This document shows, piece after piece, positions 26,887 to 34,678 of a DNA stretch of 64,000 nt. The DNA lies in the NCBI RefSeq assembly GCF_002160915.1, contig NZ_NFLM01000001.1, positions 220,767 through 284,766 on the forward strand, given 5' to 3'. Each line of letters opens with the position of its first letter. The first letter of the stretch is position 1. The position numbers and the translations under genes are program-made. The notes under the pieces were generated by a model. It worked only from the letters and a program-made list of their open reading frames with translations. It was not told the DNA's origin and did not search any database. The DNA comes from Faecalibacterium sp. An121. Lineage in GTDB: Bacteria; Bacillota; Clostridia; Oscillospirales; Ruminococcaceae.

Positions 26887-27008
26887 GGTATCACAAAATC
26901 TCAATTCCTGACACCACTATTTATAAGTAGTGCTTCACTCTATATAAGTAGCGTTGCTATGTCAAAATAACCGTATTCAGCTTTTGTTTAGAGCAACCCC
27001 ATAAAATA

Positions 27009-27596
27009 TCAACAATAACCGGCACAAGCAAACCAGTTACGACAGTCCGAAGAAGTAACGGCAGCAAACGCCTGGTATAAAGCAAGGTCCAAGTCCTCGA
27101 AGGTCAAGGCTCTGTATTTGCGCAGAGAGGCTTTCATTTTGGACCATAGCTTCTCGATCGGATTGAAATCGGGACTATAAGGCGGCAAATAGAGTATCTG
27201 TGCTCCTGCCTGAGCAATCATCTGTGCAATCCCTGGCCCGTGGTGGGCAGCCAGATTGTCCATCACCACGATATCTCCCGGATTCAGTTCAGGAAGCAAA
27301 GTCTCCTGCACATACTGCTGAAACTTTGACCGAGTTGTTCCACCGAGATAACTCGTTTGTGCAATCACTTTGTTGACTCGAATGACTGAAAGCAGGGTAG
27401 TTGCTCTTGGCCTGGTAAGCGGAGCATGGTCAACGACTCGTTTGCCTCCTACAGCACGGCCATACCGGCGTATCATCCCAAGATTGACACCGCTCTCGTC
27501 CAGAAAGACCAAATGGTCAATCGGAAGATTTGACCTGAGTTCCTTCCAATGAAGCCGCTTTGCTTTCACGTCGGGAGCGCTCCTGTTCTGAGGCAT
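27009..27596 (-). CDS. IS630 transposase, catalytic part
   Basis: This 195-residue DDE_3-type domain has catalytic residues in VFLDESGVN, IVVMDNLAAHHG and PPYSPDFNPIEKLWSKMK. It overlaps the helix-turn-helix frame by 80 bases and has no SD of its own, so it is likely made as a fusion by programmed frameshifting. The conserved catalytic motifs are intact. Confidence 0.88.
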   Translation of the reverse strand: MPQNRSAPDVKAKRLHWKELRSNLPIDHLVFLDESGVNLGMIRRYGRAVGGKRVVDHAPLTRPRATTLLSVIRVNKVIAQTSYLGGTTRSKFQQYVQETLLPELNPGDIVVMDNLAAHHGPGIAQMIAQAGAQILYLPPYSPDFNPIEKLWSKMKASLRKYRALTFEDLDLALYQAFAAVTSSDCRNWFACAGYC

Positions 27597-27957
27597 GAAC
27601 GCTTTTCTTTTTGACCCGGTAACCCAGCTTTATAACAGCCTTACGGACTGTTTCCTCACATACGTTCAGATGAAGTCTCTCCTTGATTTCACGGATGGAA
27701 AGATCAGGCTGTTTGTTTATCATCTCGTTGACCGCATCCAGGTCTTGCCGGGTCAGCTTAGCCTTGCGGCCCCTTTGATTGACACGAAGATCTACGCTGC
27801 CGGTCTGTTTCATCTGCTGGCGCAGTCGATAGACCGTCCACAGACTTACTGAAAAATCCTCAGCTGTCTGTTTGGCGTTGTGATTCTTTTCAAACGCCTG
27901 CACCAATAAGTTCCGTGATTCATTGTGAAGCATATTCATCATCTCCACATTTATCAT
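27517..27957 (-). CDS. IS630 transposase, DNA-binding part
   Basis: This 146-residue protein carries the winged helix-turn-helix half of an IS630 transposase (NAKQTAEDFSVSLWTVYRLR and LSIREIKERLHLNVCEETVR, then KLGYRVKKKS). After about residue 122 the correct continuation is in the other frame, so the last residues of this frame (SRRESKAASLEGTQVKSSD) are probably not part of the native fusion. Confidence 0.85.
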   Translation of the reverse strand: MINVEMMNMLHNESRNLLVQAFEKNHNAKQTAEDFSVSLWTVYRLRQQMKQTGSVDLRVNQRGRKAKLTRQDLDAVNEMINKQPDLSIREIKERLHLNVCEETVRKAVIKLGYRVKKKSVHASEQERSRRESKAASLEGTQVKSSD

Positions 27958-28011
27958 ACCACTGCTGTACAGTGCGGCGGTGACTTCACTCTATTTTCTG
28001 GGTTTGCTCTA

Positions 28012-28119
28012 GGTGCAATCTTGATGGAAGGCAATGAGGTGAACTTGATCTTTTTACAGGGTAGCAGCCCCATGTGCTGCGTTTGCAGCGAAAGAAAACA
28101 AAGGGTTGCTTTTAAATAA
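28012..28119 (+). pseudogene. Short remnant right of IS630
   Basis: A frame continuing out of the IS end reads AILMEGNEVNLIFLQGSSP then MCCVCSERKQRVAFK before a stop at 28117-28119. It looks like the end of a gene cut by the IS, with a Cys cluster (CCVC). An ATG at 28024 without good SD is the only possible start. Family unknown. Confidence 0.3.
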
Positions 28120-28155
28120 GAGAAGACCATCCGATAAATCAAAGCCAAATAGAGA

Positions 28156-28190
28156 AAGACGGACAAGCTGCCAGCTTGTCCGTCTTTGTT
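28156..28190. terminator. Bidirectional terminator
   Basis: GACGGACAAGCTG pairs with CAGCTTGTCCGTC, with T-rich or A-rich sequence on either side. It separates the IS remnant from the minus-strand regulator pair. Confidence 0.75.
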
Positions 28191-28280
28191 TGTTATGAAG
28201 AATGTAATAAGGCGCAAAATGAACCATTTCCCCCAACGCAATGAATCTCGAGTTGAGGATGTATATACTATGAGCATCGC

Positions 28281-28820
28281 TTAGGGGCAAAAACTGAAAT
28301 GAGCGAGTTCCTGATGTGCTTGCAGGAATTCACTGTGCAGGCTGTAGTAGTGGGTCATATCATACCCCATGTGGTAAAGTGCGAGGAGCTTGACAAGAAT
28401 CGTATGAAGATGGCGTTTGGTCATCGCGGCAATTTGCTGCACATCGTATCCTAGTTTGGTGAGATGGTAAACTTCTTCGCTGTCAAGCATCAGATGAGAA
28501 GAAAACGCATTGGCCTCATATTCAACCAGATGTGCCGGCGAAATGAAATTCATCGAATGGGAAACCCTATCGGGGAAAAGATAGGCTTCAGCAAAACGGC
28601 TTAATGCATAACCGCATACCATCTGCTTGGTCTGCCTATCCAGCGCAACATTGATAACGACCTGGTACAAATCCCATTTGAACGTGAAGAACCCGGAAAT
28701 CGTGTCAAAGGGCATCTCTGTCACATTCATTCCCACGGTCTTTGCAATGGTGCGCAGATCTCTTGAACCAGCACGCAGAACGAGTTCATTTGCCTTCTGA
28801 TGGATAAAGGTAGAATCCAT
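28281..28820 (-). CDS. Degenerate ImmA/IrrE-like protein
   Basis: This 179-residue protein is recognisable as ImmA/IrrE-like by the order of elements: KANELVLRAGSRDLRTIAKT at the N-terminus, beta strands in the middle, and the YEANAFSSHLML helix near residue 100. Where active members have HExxH, this one reads GYALSRFAEAYLF, so both zinc-binding histidines and the catalytic glutamate are lost. It is unlikely to cleave a repressor. It lies 41 bases after the XRE gene on the same strand, the usual pairing in ICEs. It may now act by binding only. Confidence 0.75.
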   Translation of the reverse strand: MDSTFIHQKANELVLRAGSRDLRTIAKTVGMNVTEMPFDTISGFFTFKWDLYQVVINVALDRQTKQMVCGYALSRFAEAYLFPDRVSHSMNFISPAHLVEYEANAFSSHLMLDSEEVYHLTKLGYDVQQIAAMTKRHLHTILVKLLALYHMGYDMTHYYSLHSEFLQAHQELAHFSFCP

Positions 28821-28861
28821 AAATAAACCTCATCGCTGTATGAGACAGCAGCCAAGGGAAA

Positions 28862-29275
28862 CTAGCAGGTTTCCAGGGAAAGTCTTTCCTGTTCACGCTT
28901 TTGTTCACGGTATTGAAAATAAGCACGGTGCATCACATACATGATGTTGTCCATATCTTCAGCAGACAGTTCTCCTGTGGCGAAAATTTCAGAGAGTTCC
29001 ATGGCAAGCTGTTTTGCTTCTTTTCTGCCGCTTTCACCATAGGTGGAAGCAGCATCGTTCTCAAAAGACTCATCGTCATCATAAAAGTACTGAACAGGAA
29101 CGTGAAAAATGTCGGCCAGCTTCTTGTAGGCGTTGTTATCCTTGGGATAACGTCCATCCCGCTCATAACCGATAACGGTACGGGGATGTACGCCAAGAAT
29201 TTTGGCAAGCTCAGCCTGGGTCAACCCGGCTTGTTTCCGTAAGTTATGCAGTTTTTCGCCAAATTTCATCCTCAT
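28862..29275 (-). CDS. XRE-family repressor paired with ImmA-like gene
   Basis: This 137-residue protein has an N-terminal helix-turn-helix (KLHNLRKQAGLTQAELAKIL then GVHPRTVIGYERDGRYP) and an acidic linker (DDDESFENDAAS) before a helical tail. Starts at 29275 and 29269 (MKFGEKL) are both possible. Repressor plus ImmA metallopeptidase pairs switch ICE excision genes after DNA damage. The partner here has lost its active site, so that switch may be broken. Confidence 0.82.
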   Translation of the reverse strand: MRMKFGEKLHNLRKQAGLTQAELAKILGVHPRTVIGYERDGRYPKDNNAYKKLADIFHVPVQYFYDDDESFENDAASTYGESGRKEAKQLAMELSEIFATGELSAEDMDNIMYVMHRAYFQYREQKREQERLSLETC

Positions 29276-29363
29276 TAACCTCGCAGTCGTCTGATCGCAC
29301 CATTAAGCAACCGCGTAGCGAAATATGTCTTAAAATTCAGACCAATAAAGTTGGAAAATCCCC

Positions 29364-29392
29364 TTGACACATGCTAACAAGTTGCGTATAAT
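29364..29392 (+). promoter_or_regulatory. Consensus sigma-A promoter
   Basis: TTGACA (29364-29369) and TATAAT (29387-29392) are separated by 17 bases. It lies in the 295-base gap between the XRE repressor and the zinc-ribbon gene and reads to the right, a likely target of that repressor. The rest of the gap is AT-rich leader without another recognised element. Confidence 0.75.
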
Positions 29393-29570
29393 AATGCTAC
29401 CACTTTCACTTTCCTCCATTATACAGGATTGATACAAGGTTTTCAAGGGTGAAATTTATGTTTGTAAAGGGGCAAAATAAATTTTAAACCCAGTATACCA
29501 TAGCGGCAAAAAATATTGTGTCGAAATATGGGGTAGGAAAATATTTTTTTACAGGAGGCGTAGTTGAAAG

Positions 29571-29759
29571 ATGGATAAAAAAATGTGGACAGCATTTCCG
29601 TTCTATTGTCCGAACTGTGGCAAAGAGTCGCAAGCACATTTGTCGGAAAATGGAACCATGAAAAGTGTATGTGCAAGATGCCGCGCTGTGGTAGTCAGAA
29701 GAAGAATTGGCCGGCGTCATACACAGATTGATCTCTACGCTTCCGAAAAAGAGGCGTAA
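29571..29759 (+). CDS. Small zinc-ribbon protein
   Basis: This 62-residue protein has a four-cysteine ribbon: CPNCGKES (residues about 13-20) and CARCRAVV (about 34-41). The tail is basic. ACAGGAGG lies upstream with a spacing of about 11 bases. Small Cys-rich proteins of this kind accompany the regulatory modules of Firmicutes ICEs, but I know no function. It is the first gene after the promoter at 29364. Confidence 0.65.
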   Translation: MDKKMWTAFPFYCPNCGKESQAHLSENGTMKSVCARCRAVVVRRRIGRRHTQIDLYASEKEA

Positions 29760-29890
29760 CAACAAAACTTGGCACAAAAGTTGAATACGGTATGCCGACG
29801 GAATGGTTGAGATGAAACAGGCTGCGTAAATCCATCTCCAGGTCACATACTTTGACAGAACCGGTGTGTTAAACCAGACATTACATGAGA

Positions 29891-29956
29891 GGCCGCCGGC
29901 AAGGCAGGGTTTCTGTTTGAAACAGAAGCTCTGCCCTGCCGGGGCCTTTTGTTTTT
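29891..29956 (+). terminator. Terminator between zinc-ribbon gene and XRE gene
   Basis: GGCCGCCGGCAAGGCAGGG pairs with CCCTGCCGGGGCC around a loop and is followed by TTTTGTTTTT. Confidence 0.75.
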
Positions 29957-29988
29957 CGGCAAGGTAGCGCAGACAGAAAGGAGTCATT

Positions 29989-30273
29989 ATGGGGTTCGAT
30001 TATGAGCAGTTCGGAGACCGGGTTCGTGCCTTAAGAAAAGAAAGAGACATAACGCAGGCCGAGCTGGCTTCTGTCCTCAATGTAGAAAGCCATTACATAA
30101 GCCGAATTGAGCGAGGACTGTCTGGGTGCTCGATCGAGATTATCATTGTGCTGTCAAAAGTGCTGGGGGTCAGTATCGACTACCTGGTGGTTGGAAAAGA
30201 GTACAGTTCGGTCAAAGAAGAACTGGAGCGGGTCATCAACCAGCTTGAAAAAATCAGGATGGATATTGTTTGA
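29989..30273 (+). CDS. XRE-family regulator
   Basis: This 94-residue protein is mostly a single Cro/CI-type helix-turn-helix (RVRALRKERDITQAELASVL, then ESHYISRIERGLSGCSIEII) followed by a short helix (VKEELERVINQLEKI). AGAAAGGAG lies 8 bases before the ATG. It stands between a terminator and the palindromic operator at 30328, so it is the best candidate regulator of the toxin/xis transcription unit. Confidence 0.85.
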   Translation: MGFDYEQFGDRVRALRKERDITQAELASVLNVESHYISRIERGLSGCSIEIIIVLSKVLGVSIDYLVVGKEYSSVKEELERVINQLEKIRMDIV

Positions 30274-30327
30274 AGGACTGCGTTATAGAAAGGAGTATGG
30301 ATGAAAATGAAACATCGGACCATAAAA

Positions 30328-30366
30328 CTAGCACAATTTGTGCTAGAAACTAGCACAAACTGTGTC
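30328..30366 (+). promoter_or_regulatory. Palindromic operator pair
   Basis: A perfect palindrome CTAGCACAATTTGTGCTAG (30328-30346) is followed by a second, imperfect copy CTAGCACAAACTGTGTC (30350-30366). Centres are 22 bases apart, about two DNA turns. A TACAAT -10 follows at 30390. This looks like a cooperative repressor site, probably for the XRE protein encoded just upstream. Confidence 0.65.
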
Positions 30367-30399
30367 ACGACAAAATACAAAACATCCTGTACAATATGG

Positions 30400-30790
30400 G
30401 TAGATCAAGAAACCGCACCTTGAAAAGTGAATAGCACCCTTTCAGATACGAACACTGCAGCGGGGAGCCCATCCGCGGGAAATGCGAAGATCACCAGCAA
30501 AAGGTGAGAGCAGGAACCGGAGGTAAATGAGAGACAGCTTCTCCCAAGGCAAAGATCCGATGCAGGATGATGAGACTTCCGCCTTCGGGCGGCTCGGTGA
30601 GAACCACGGAGAGGCGACAACCTATGGAACTGGCAAGCTGCCAGTCATCTGGAAGGGTCCCAAACAGGACAGAGAGCCTGTGTTTCCGGGGGTGTCGTGG
30701 ACAAGTACGGAAACCGATAGAATGGTGTGAATCATGGTACAATCCTGATTCATAACCATAGGGCGTCCATGCGAATGGAACGCTGTTATA
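30400..30790 (+). ncRNA. Candidate structured RNA or long leader before the toxin gene
   Basis: No frame in these 390 bases has an SD and a convincing protein. Several compact hairpins are visible: CACC/GGTG (near 30492-30506), CCGCC-UUCG-GGCGG (30579-30592), ACTGGCA/TGCCAGT (30629-30645), and AACAGG/CCTGT (30663-30681). The stretch is more GC-rich than the promoter region before it. It begins just after a likely promoter and ends before the MazF-like gene, so it is either an untranslated leader or a separate RNA. No named RNA family is recognised. Confidence 0.4.
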
Positions 30791-30814
30791 TAAAAAGAAA
30801 GGAGTGGACGAGGG

Positions 30815-31195
30815 ATGAAGCGATATAAAAAGGTGCGTCCTCTCAAGGCGGATTGGCATTACAAACGCGGAGATATTTACCTTGTAAACCTGAATCCATA
30901 CCGAGGTTCAGAGCAGGGAGGGGTACGGCCTGCAGTTGTGGTACAGAACAACAGCGGGAATTATCATTCTCCGGTGCTGTTGGTGGTACCGCTGACCACC
31001 AAGATCAAAAAAGAATCTATGCCAACCCACTGCCTTATCAAAAGTCACTGCCTGCGGGAACTTTCCATGGCGATTTGTGAATCACCGAGACCGATTGACA
31101 AGACACGAATCCAAGGGTATCTCGGGAAAGTAACCAAAGCAGATATGGATAAAATCTCAGTTTGTCTGAAAGCAAGTTTTGCCTGGAAAAGCTAG
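30815..31195 (+). CDS. PemK/MazF-family toxin without antitoxin gene
   Basis: This 126-residue protein is a PemK/MazF-type endoribonuclease candidate. After an N-terminal extension of about 20 basic residues come RGDIYLVNLNPYRGSEQGG and VRPAVVVQNNSG, then VLLVVPLTTKI, which are the conserved strands with the catalytic-loop Arg. The C-terminal part keeps the RELSMAICESPRPIDKTRI region. GAAAGGAG precedes the ATG. The usual small antitoxin gene directly upstream is missing. A long untranslated stretch stands there instead. It is expected to cut mRNA at specific sites if active. Confidence 0.85.
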   Translation: MKRYKKVRPLKADWHYKRGDIYLVNLNPYRGSEQGGVRPAVVVQNNSGNYHSPVLLVVPLTTKIKKESMPTHCLIKSHCLRELSMAICESPRPIDKTRIQGYLGKVTKADMDKISVCLKASFAWKS

Positions 31196-31224
31196 TGAAA
31201 GATTGACATGAAGGAGGACACACA

Positions 31225-31452
31225 ATGGCACGTCAGATGGAAAACGCAAATATGAATGAGATCAGGAGGCCGGTGGCCGAGGAACAGAACCGCTGCTATA
31301 CAATCAGCGACCTGCAGCAGATGCTGGTACTGAGCCGTGCAAGTGTGACCGCCTTACTGAAAAAGCGGGAATTTCACTGGATTCAGATTGGCGGCAGATA
31401 CCGTATCCCCAAAAAGGGGTTTGATGCCTGGCTGGAACGGCAGTGCCAGTAA
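31225..31452 (+). CDS. Excisionase-like helix-turn-helix protein
   Basis: This 75-residue protein has a single MerR/Xis-type winged helix (CYTISDLQQMLVLSRASVTA, then QIGGRYRIPKKGFDAWLERQ). GAAGGAGG precedes the ATG. The fold matches excisionases or small regulators that bend attachment-site DNA. It is the first of three consecutive genes leading to the integrase and is related to the four repeated domains of the next protein. Confidence 0.8.
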   Translation: MARQMENANMNEIRRPVAEEQNRCYTISDLQQMLVLSRASVTALLKKREFHWIQIGGRYRIPKKGFDAWLERQCQ

Positions 31453-31578
31453 GTGACTGAGCCAAGGATGCCAATCTCGGGACAGTTCGTTTTGGGGTTG
31501 ACATCCTAAATTTTTTCTCTCCAAGCTGGTATGATAGTCTTGACCGGAATCGAACGGCGAGAAAGGAGCGGAAAAACA

Positions 31579-32472
31579 ATGGCAGATGGGCCAAGCAAAA
31601 CAACCATGTCAGTTCGTGAAATGCGTGAGATTCTCGGCCTTGGAAAGACAGACAGCTATTGGCTGCTGAAAAAGGAGTTCTTTGATGTCGTACTGGTGAA
31701 CGGAAAGATGCGTGTCGTGATAGAGAGCTTTGAACAATGGTATGCCAATCAGGTCAAATACTCCAAGGTGAAGGGCCCCCCTCCAGGGGAGCAGCTGAAA
31801 CAGAAATCTTACTCGATTACTGATCTGGCGGCACTGCTGCGTGTAAGCGATACAACGATTTATGACTTGATCAAAAAGGGCTGCTTTGAAACAGAACTGG
31901 TAGACTACAGGACGCGAGTCCCCAAACAGTCTTTTGACCAGTGGTATGCTTCTCAAAGCAGATACCGGACCCCAGAGGATCGGGCAAAAGATCGGAAGTT
32001 GGAGAATGCGACCATCAGTATGCCGGAGATGGCCAGACTGCTGGGGATTACACGGGAAAGGGTATATGGAATTATATATAATCATCGGGATGCGTTTGAG
32101 TTTGTAATCGTTGCCGACCGCAAACGCATCACCAAAAAGAGCTTCCAAGCATGGCTGCATTCCAGAGAAGAAAAGAAGCTTTCGCAGCCAGTGAAACCAC
32201 AGCCGACTGAAACAGTGAAAGCTGAAAGCCCTCCCAAGGAGACTCCTTCGGTAAAAGAAAAGCCTGTGGAGGTTCGTCTGGACAAGCCAAGTTATTCTGT
32301 AAAAGAAGCTGCAATCCTTTTGGAACTGTCCCAGAAAGTAGTTTACCGCATGGTTCAATCCGGCGACCTGAAAGCACTGGCACTGGACCGGCAAATCCGA
32401 ATTCGGAGAGAAGAAATTTTTCACTGGCTCTATGACCGAAAGGGCCAAAGCAAACTGAGAGGTGAAAACTGA
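31579..32472 (+). CDS. Protein with four tandem Xis-like domains
   Basis: This 297-residue protein consists of four repeated HTH_17/excisionase-type units. They begin near residues 10 (MSVREMREILGLGKTDSYWL), 76 (YSITDLAALLRVSDTTIYDL), 139 (ISMPEMARLLGITRERVYGI) and 235 (YSVKEAAILLELSQKVVYRM). Each ends in a strand plus a final helix such as FDQWYASQ or FQAWLHS. A charged linker (about 197-232) precedes the last one. AGAAAGGAG precedes the ATG at 31579. Its stop overlaps the integrase start (TGATG), so expression is coupled. It is probably the recombination directionality factor or a DNA architect at att. Confidence 0.8.
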   Translation: MADGPSKTTMSVREMREILGLGKTDSYWLLKKEFFDVVLVNGKMRVVIESFEQWYANQVKYSKVKGPPPGEQLKQKSYSITDLAALLRVSDTTIYDLIKKGCFETELVDYRTRVPKQSFDQWYASQSRYRTPEDRAKDRKLENATISMPEMARLLGITRERVYGIIYNHRDAFEFVIVADRKRITKKSFQAWLHSREEKKLSQPVKPQPTETVKAESPPKETPSVKEKPVEVRLDKPSYSVKEAAILLELSQKVVYRMVQSGDLKALALDRQIRIRREEIFHWLYDRKGQSKLRGEN

Positions 32473-33854
32473 TGGCATCTATTGTGCAGAGGAAAGGCAA
32501 GTACTGTGTGGTTTACCTCTATACCAACGATGAGGGAAAACGCAAGCAGAAATGGGAGACCTACAAAACCTACGAGGAGGCAAAAAAGCGTCGGACGGAG
32601 GTCGAGTATCGAGAGCAGGTCGGTAAATTGGTGATGCCCAAATGTGCGACGATGGAAGATCTGGTTCGTGAGTTCATTGCCAATTATGGCAAAAACAAAT
32701 GGGCATTATCGACCTATGAGTCAAACGTAGGAATACTGGAGCACTACGTCATTCCCCAGATTGGCAAGATGAAATTGAAAGACATCACGCCGAGAATGCT
32801 GGAAAGATTTTATCAATCTCTGCTGACAACGCCAGCGGTACGCAAGTGTACGGATAAAAAGTACGCGAAGTATTCCCGAACGGTTGCTCCTGAAACCATC
32901 AAAAGAGTTCACAAGCTACTGCACAGCTGCTTCAACCAGGCAGTCCGATGGGAGCTGGTGGACCGGAACCCTGTTACATACGCCACTCCACCTGAATCAC
33001 AGCTGAAGGAACGTGAAATCTGGACGGTGGAAACGCTCGACAAAGCGTTGAGCCTGTGCGAAGACCCAAGACTTAAGCTGGCAATCAATCTTGCTTTTTC
33101 GTGTTCCTTGAGGATTGGAGAGTTGCTGGGGCTGACATGGGATTGCATTGATATCAGCGAAAAGAGTATCCAGGACGGAGAGGCGCATGTACTTATTAAT
33201 AAGGAGCTGATTCGGGTCAGCCGCGATGCAATGAAAGAGCTGGATGGCAAAGGCGTGATCTTTGCCTTCCCCGTTGCTGTCGAGAACGGCACCACCCAGC
33301 TGGTGCTGAAAAAGCCCAAAACCGTGAGCAGTACCCGCAAGGTGTTCCTGCCGAAGACGGTGGCAAAGATGCTGGTTCAATGGAAGATTGACCAGAACCA
33401 AACCAAGGCAGCGCTGGGGGATGAATACCACGATTATGATCTGGTGTTGGCTAGTCCCTTCGGAACTCCCCTGGAGAGAAATGTCATCGCAAGGGCATTC
33501 CGTGAACTCATTGAGAAAAACGATCTGCCGAAGGTGGTGTTCCACAGTCTCCGGCACTCCAGCATAACTTATAAGCTGAAGTGGAATGGCGGTGACATCA
33601 AGGCAGTCCAGGGAGATTCGGGACACGCACAGGCAAAGATGGTCACAGACCAGTATTCTCACATCCTGGACGATGACCGAAGGACCAATGCACAGCTCCT
33701 TGAAGATGTCTTTTACAACCACAAAGAACCCCCTCACTCCATGAGAAGAAATGATTCTGGGGCATCCGGTGCAGATGCAGAGATGATCGCAAAACTCCTG
33801 GGAGACCCACAGACAGCGCAGCTTCTCAGAGCGCTTCTGGACAAGATCAGCTGA
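32472..33854 (+). CDS. Tyrosine integrase of the ICE
   Basis: This 460-residue integrase has the Tn916/lambda-type layout. There is an N-terminal arm-binding domain with strand motif KYCVVYLYTNDEGKRKQKWE, a core-binding SAM-like domain (about 60-165), and the catalytic domain with Arg in CSLRIGELLGLTW, HxxR in HSLRHSSITY, GH in GDSGHAQ, and the nucleophile Tyr in DQYSHI. A Ser/Gly/Asp-rich tail follows. All catalytic residues are present. It lies 400 bases from the attachment site in the 3' half of a tRNA-Arg gene, as expected for the enzyme that placed the element there. Confidence 0.92.
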   Translation: MASIVQRKGKYCVVYLYTNDEGKRKQKWETYKTYEEAKKRRTEVEYREQVGKLVMPKCATMEDLVREFIANYGKNKWALSTYESNVGILEHYVIPQIGKMKLKDITPRMLERFYQSLLTTPAVRKCTDKKYAKYSRTVAPETIKRVHKLLHSCFNQAVRWELVDRNPVTYATPPESQLKEREIWTVETLDKALSLCEDPRLKLAINLAFSCSLRIGELLGLTWDCIDISEKSIQDGEAHVLINKELIRVSRDAMKELDGKGVIFAFPVAVENGTTQLVLKKPKTVSSTRKVFLPKTVAKMLVQWKIDQNQTKAALGDEYHDYDLVLASPFGTPLERNVIARAFRELIEKNDLPKVVFHSLRHSSITYKLKWNGGDIKAVQGDSGHAQAKMVTDQYSHILDDDRRTNAQLLEDVFYNHKEPPHSMRRNDSGASGADAEMIAKLLGDPQTAQLLRALLDKIS

Positions 33855-33878
33855 AACCAAATAGGACTACATAGAGAA

Positions 33879-33928
33879 GAACATACCGTTTTCCCGAAAG
33901 TGGAAATTGACGGTATGTTCTTTTCTTA
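33879..33928 (+). terminator. Terminator after integrase gene
   Basis: GAACATACCGT (33879-33889) and ACGGTATGTTC (33910-33920) are perfect arms, followed by TTTTC. Confidence 0.8.
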
Positions 33929-33944
33929 TAAGGCGGAAGCTGCT

Positions 33945-33987
33945 CTACCGCCTACTCTACCGCCAATATTGATGAACGACTACCGCC
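33945..33987 (+). repeat. Three CTACCGCC direct repeats
   Basis: CTACCGCC occurs at 33945, 33957 and 33980, between the integrase gene and attR. Short direct repeats at this position are usual arm-type binding sites for the integrase N-terminal domain or for Xis. Confidence 0.5.
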
Positions 33988-34259
33988 TGCAGTGATCTCA
34001 AGAATGGGACAGGCAGTCGCTTCAATCCACAAATTTCCAGCGGATATCCTTGCTGCACAGGCTAAAAGAAGCGGGCGCTGGAAAACCCACCTTCCACCTT
34101 TTTTGGAAAATGCTAAAATTCAGCTAAGATCAGCGATGAAAACAGCCGGATACGGATGAGCAGATTTGTGAACGAATGTGCGTGAAAACGATTAGCTATC
34201 GTGAATTATCTAGTCATAGATGATAACAGAATTACATAGATTGGAACTGCTAAAAGTAG

Positions 34260-34304
34260 CTCCTAAGCGAGGGGCCGGCAGTTCGAATCTGCCCGAGGAC
34301 GCCA
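34260..34304 (+). other. attR: 3' half of tRNA-Arg(CCT)
   Basis: The sequence begins with the anticodon loop CTCCTAA (34260-34266). The T arm GGCAGTTCGAATCTGCC follows, then the acceptor strand CGAGGAC, discriminator G and CCA (34302-34304). The D arm and 5' acceptor strand are missing: the bases before 34260 do not pair. This is the 3' fragment left at the far end of an element inserted into a tRNA gene. The complete tRNA should stand at the left end, outside the window. Confidence 0.8.
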
Positions 34305-34312
34305 CAAGACGC

Positions 34313-34347
34313 AAAAAGCCCGCCGGCAGATTGCCGGCGGGCTTTTT
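34313..34347. terminator. tRNA terminator
   Basis: AAAAAGCCCGCCGGC and GCCGGCGGGCTTTTT form a perfect bidirectional terminator right behind the tRNA fragment. Confidence 0.9.
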
Positions 34348-34461
34348 GCTGCCATTGCGGTGTCAGGCTATATGGGCTTCCGAAATGTTTCCGAAATCCG
34401 CGCAAGCTATTGCAGGAGCCCGGCATAAGAGGTATTCTTGGAATGTACAACTGAATAGAAA

Positions 34462-34573
34462 TGTCTTCGGGGCAGGGTGAAATTCCCGATTGGCGGTAAA
34501 GTCCGCGAGCGTGAAAGCGCATGATTTGGTGCGAGTCCAAAACCAACAGTACAGTCTGGATCAAAGAAGATGC
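34462..34573 (+). promoter_or_regulatory. FMN riboswitch (RFN element)
   Basis: The conserved RFN blocks are present in order: TCTTCGGGGCAGGGTGAAAT, CCCGATTGGCGGTAAAGTCC, GCGAGTCCAAAACCAACAGT, and the closing GGATCAAAGAAGATG that pairs with TCTTC. FMN binding should turn off ribU downstream, through the terminator at 34625-34660. Confidence 0.95.
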
Positions 34574-34624
34574 ATAGGACTCGCGAAACAGAAGCGCAAT
34601 GTTTTGCGTTCTATCAATGGTTTG

Positions 34625-34660
34625 ACACCCGAAAGGCATTCCCTTTTGGGTGCTGTTTTT
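34625..34660 (+). terminator. Riboswitch-controlled terminator
   Basis: CACCCGAAAGG and CCTTTTGGGTG form the stem, followed by CTGTTTTT, between the RFN element and ribU. Confidence 0.8.
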
Positions 34661-34678
34661 GTGAGGGAGGAAATTTAT

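Larger units (their letters stand above)
26991..28009 (-). mobile_element. IS630-family insertion sequence
   Basis: The 1019-base element begins GAGCAACCCCATAAAATA and ends with the inverted form TATTTTCTGGGTTTGCTC. TA stands at both borders (26989-26990 and 28010-28011), as expected from IS630/Tc1-type insertion at TA. Two overlapping frames encode the transposase. Confidence 0.85.

Noticed and set aside
30400..30790. Group II intron
   Set aside because: No domain V-like hairpin and no reverse-transcriptase frame could be found in this stretch.
31498..31535. TTGACA and TATGAT before the four-domain protein as a promoter
   Set aside because: The spacing is 26 bases, too long for a usual sigma-A promoter, so I did not list it.
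34220..34260. A complete tRNA gene at the right end of the ICE
   Set aside because: Only the part from the anticodon loop onward is present. The preceding bases cannot form the anticodon 5' arm, D arm or acceptor stem.
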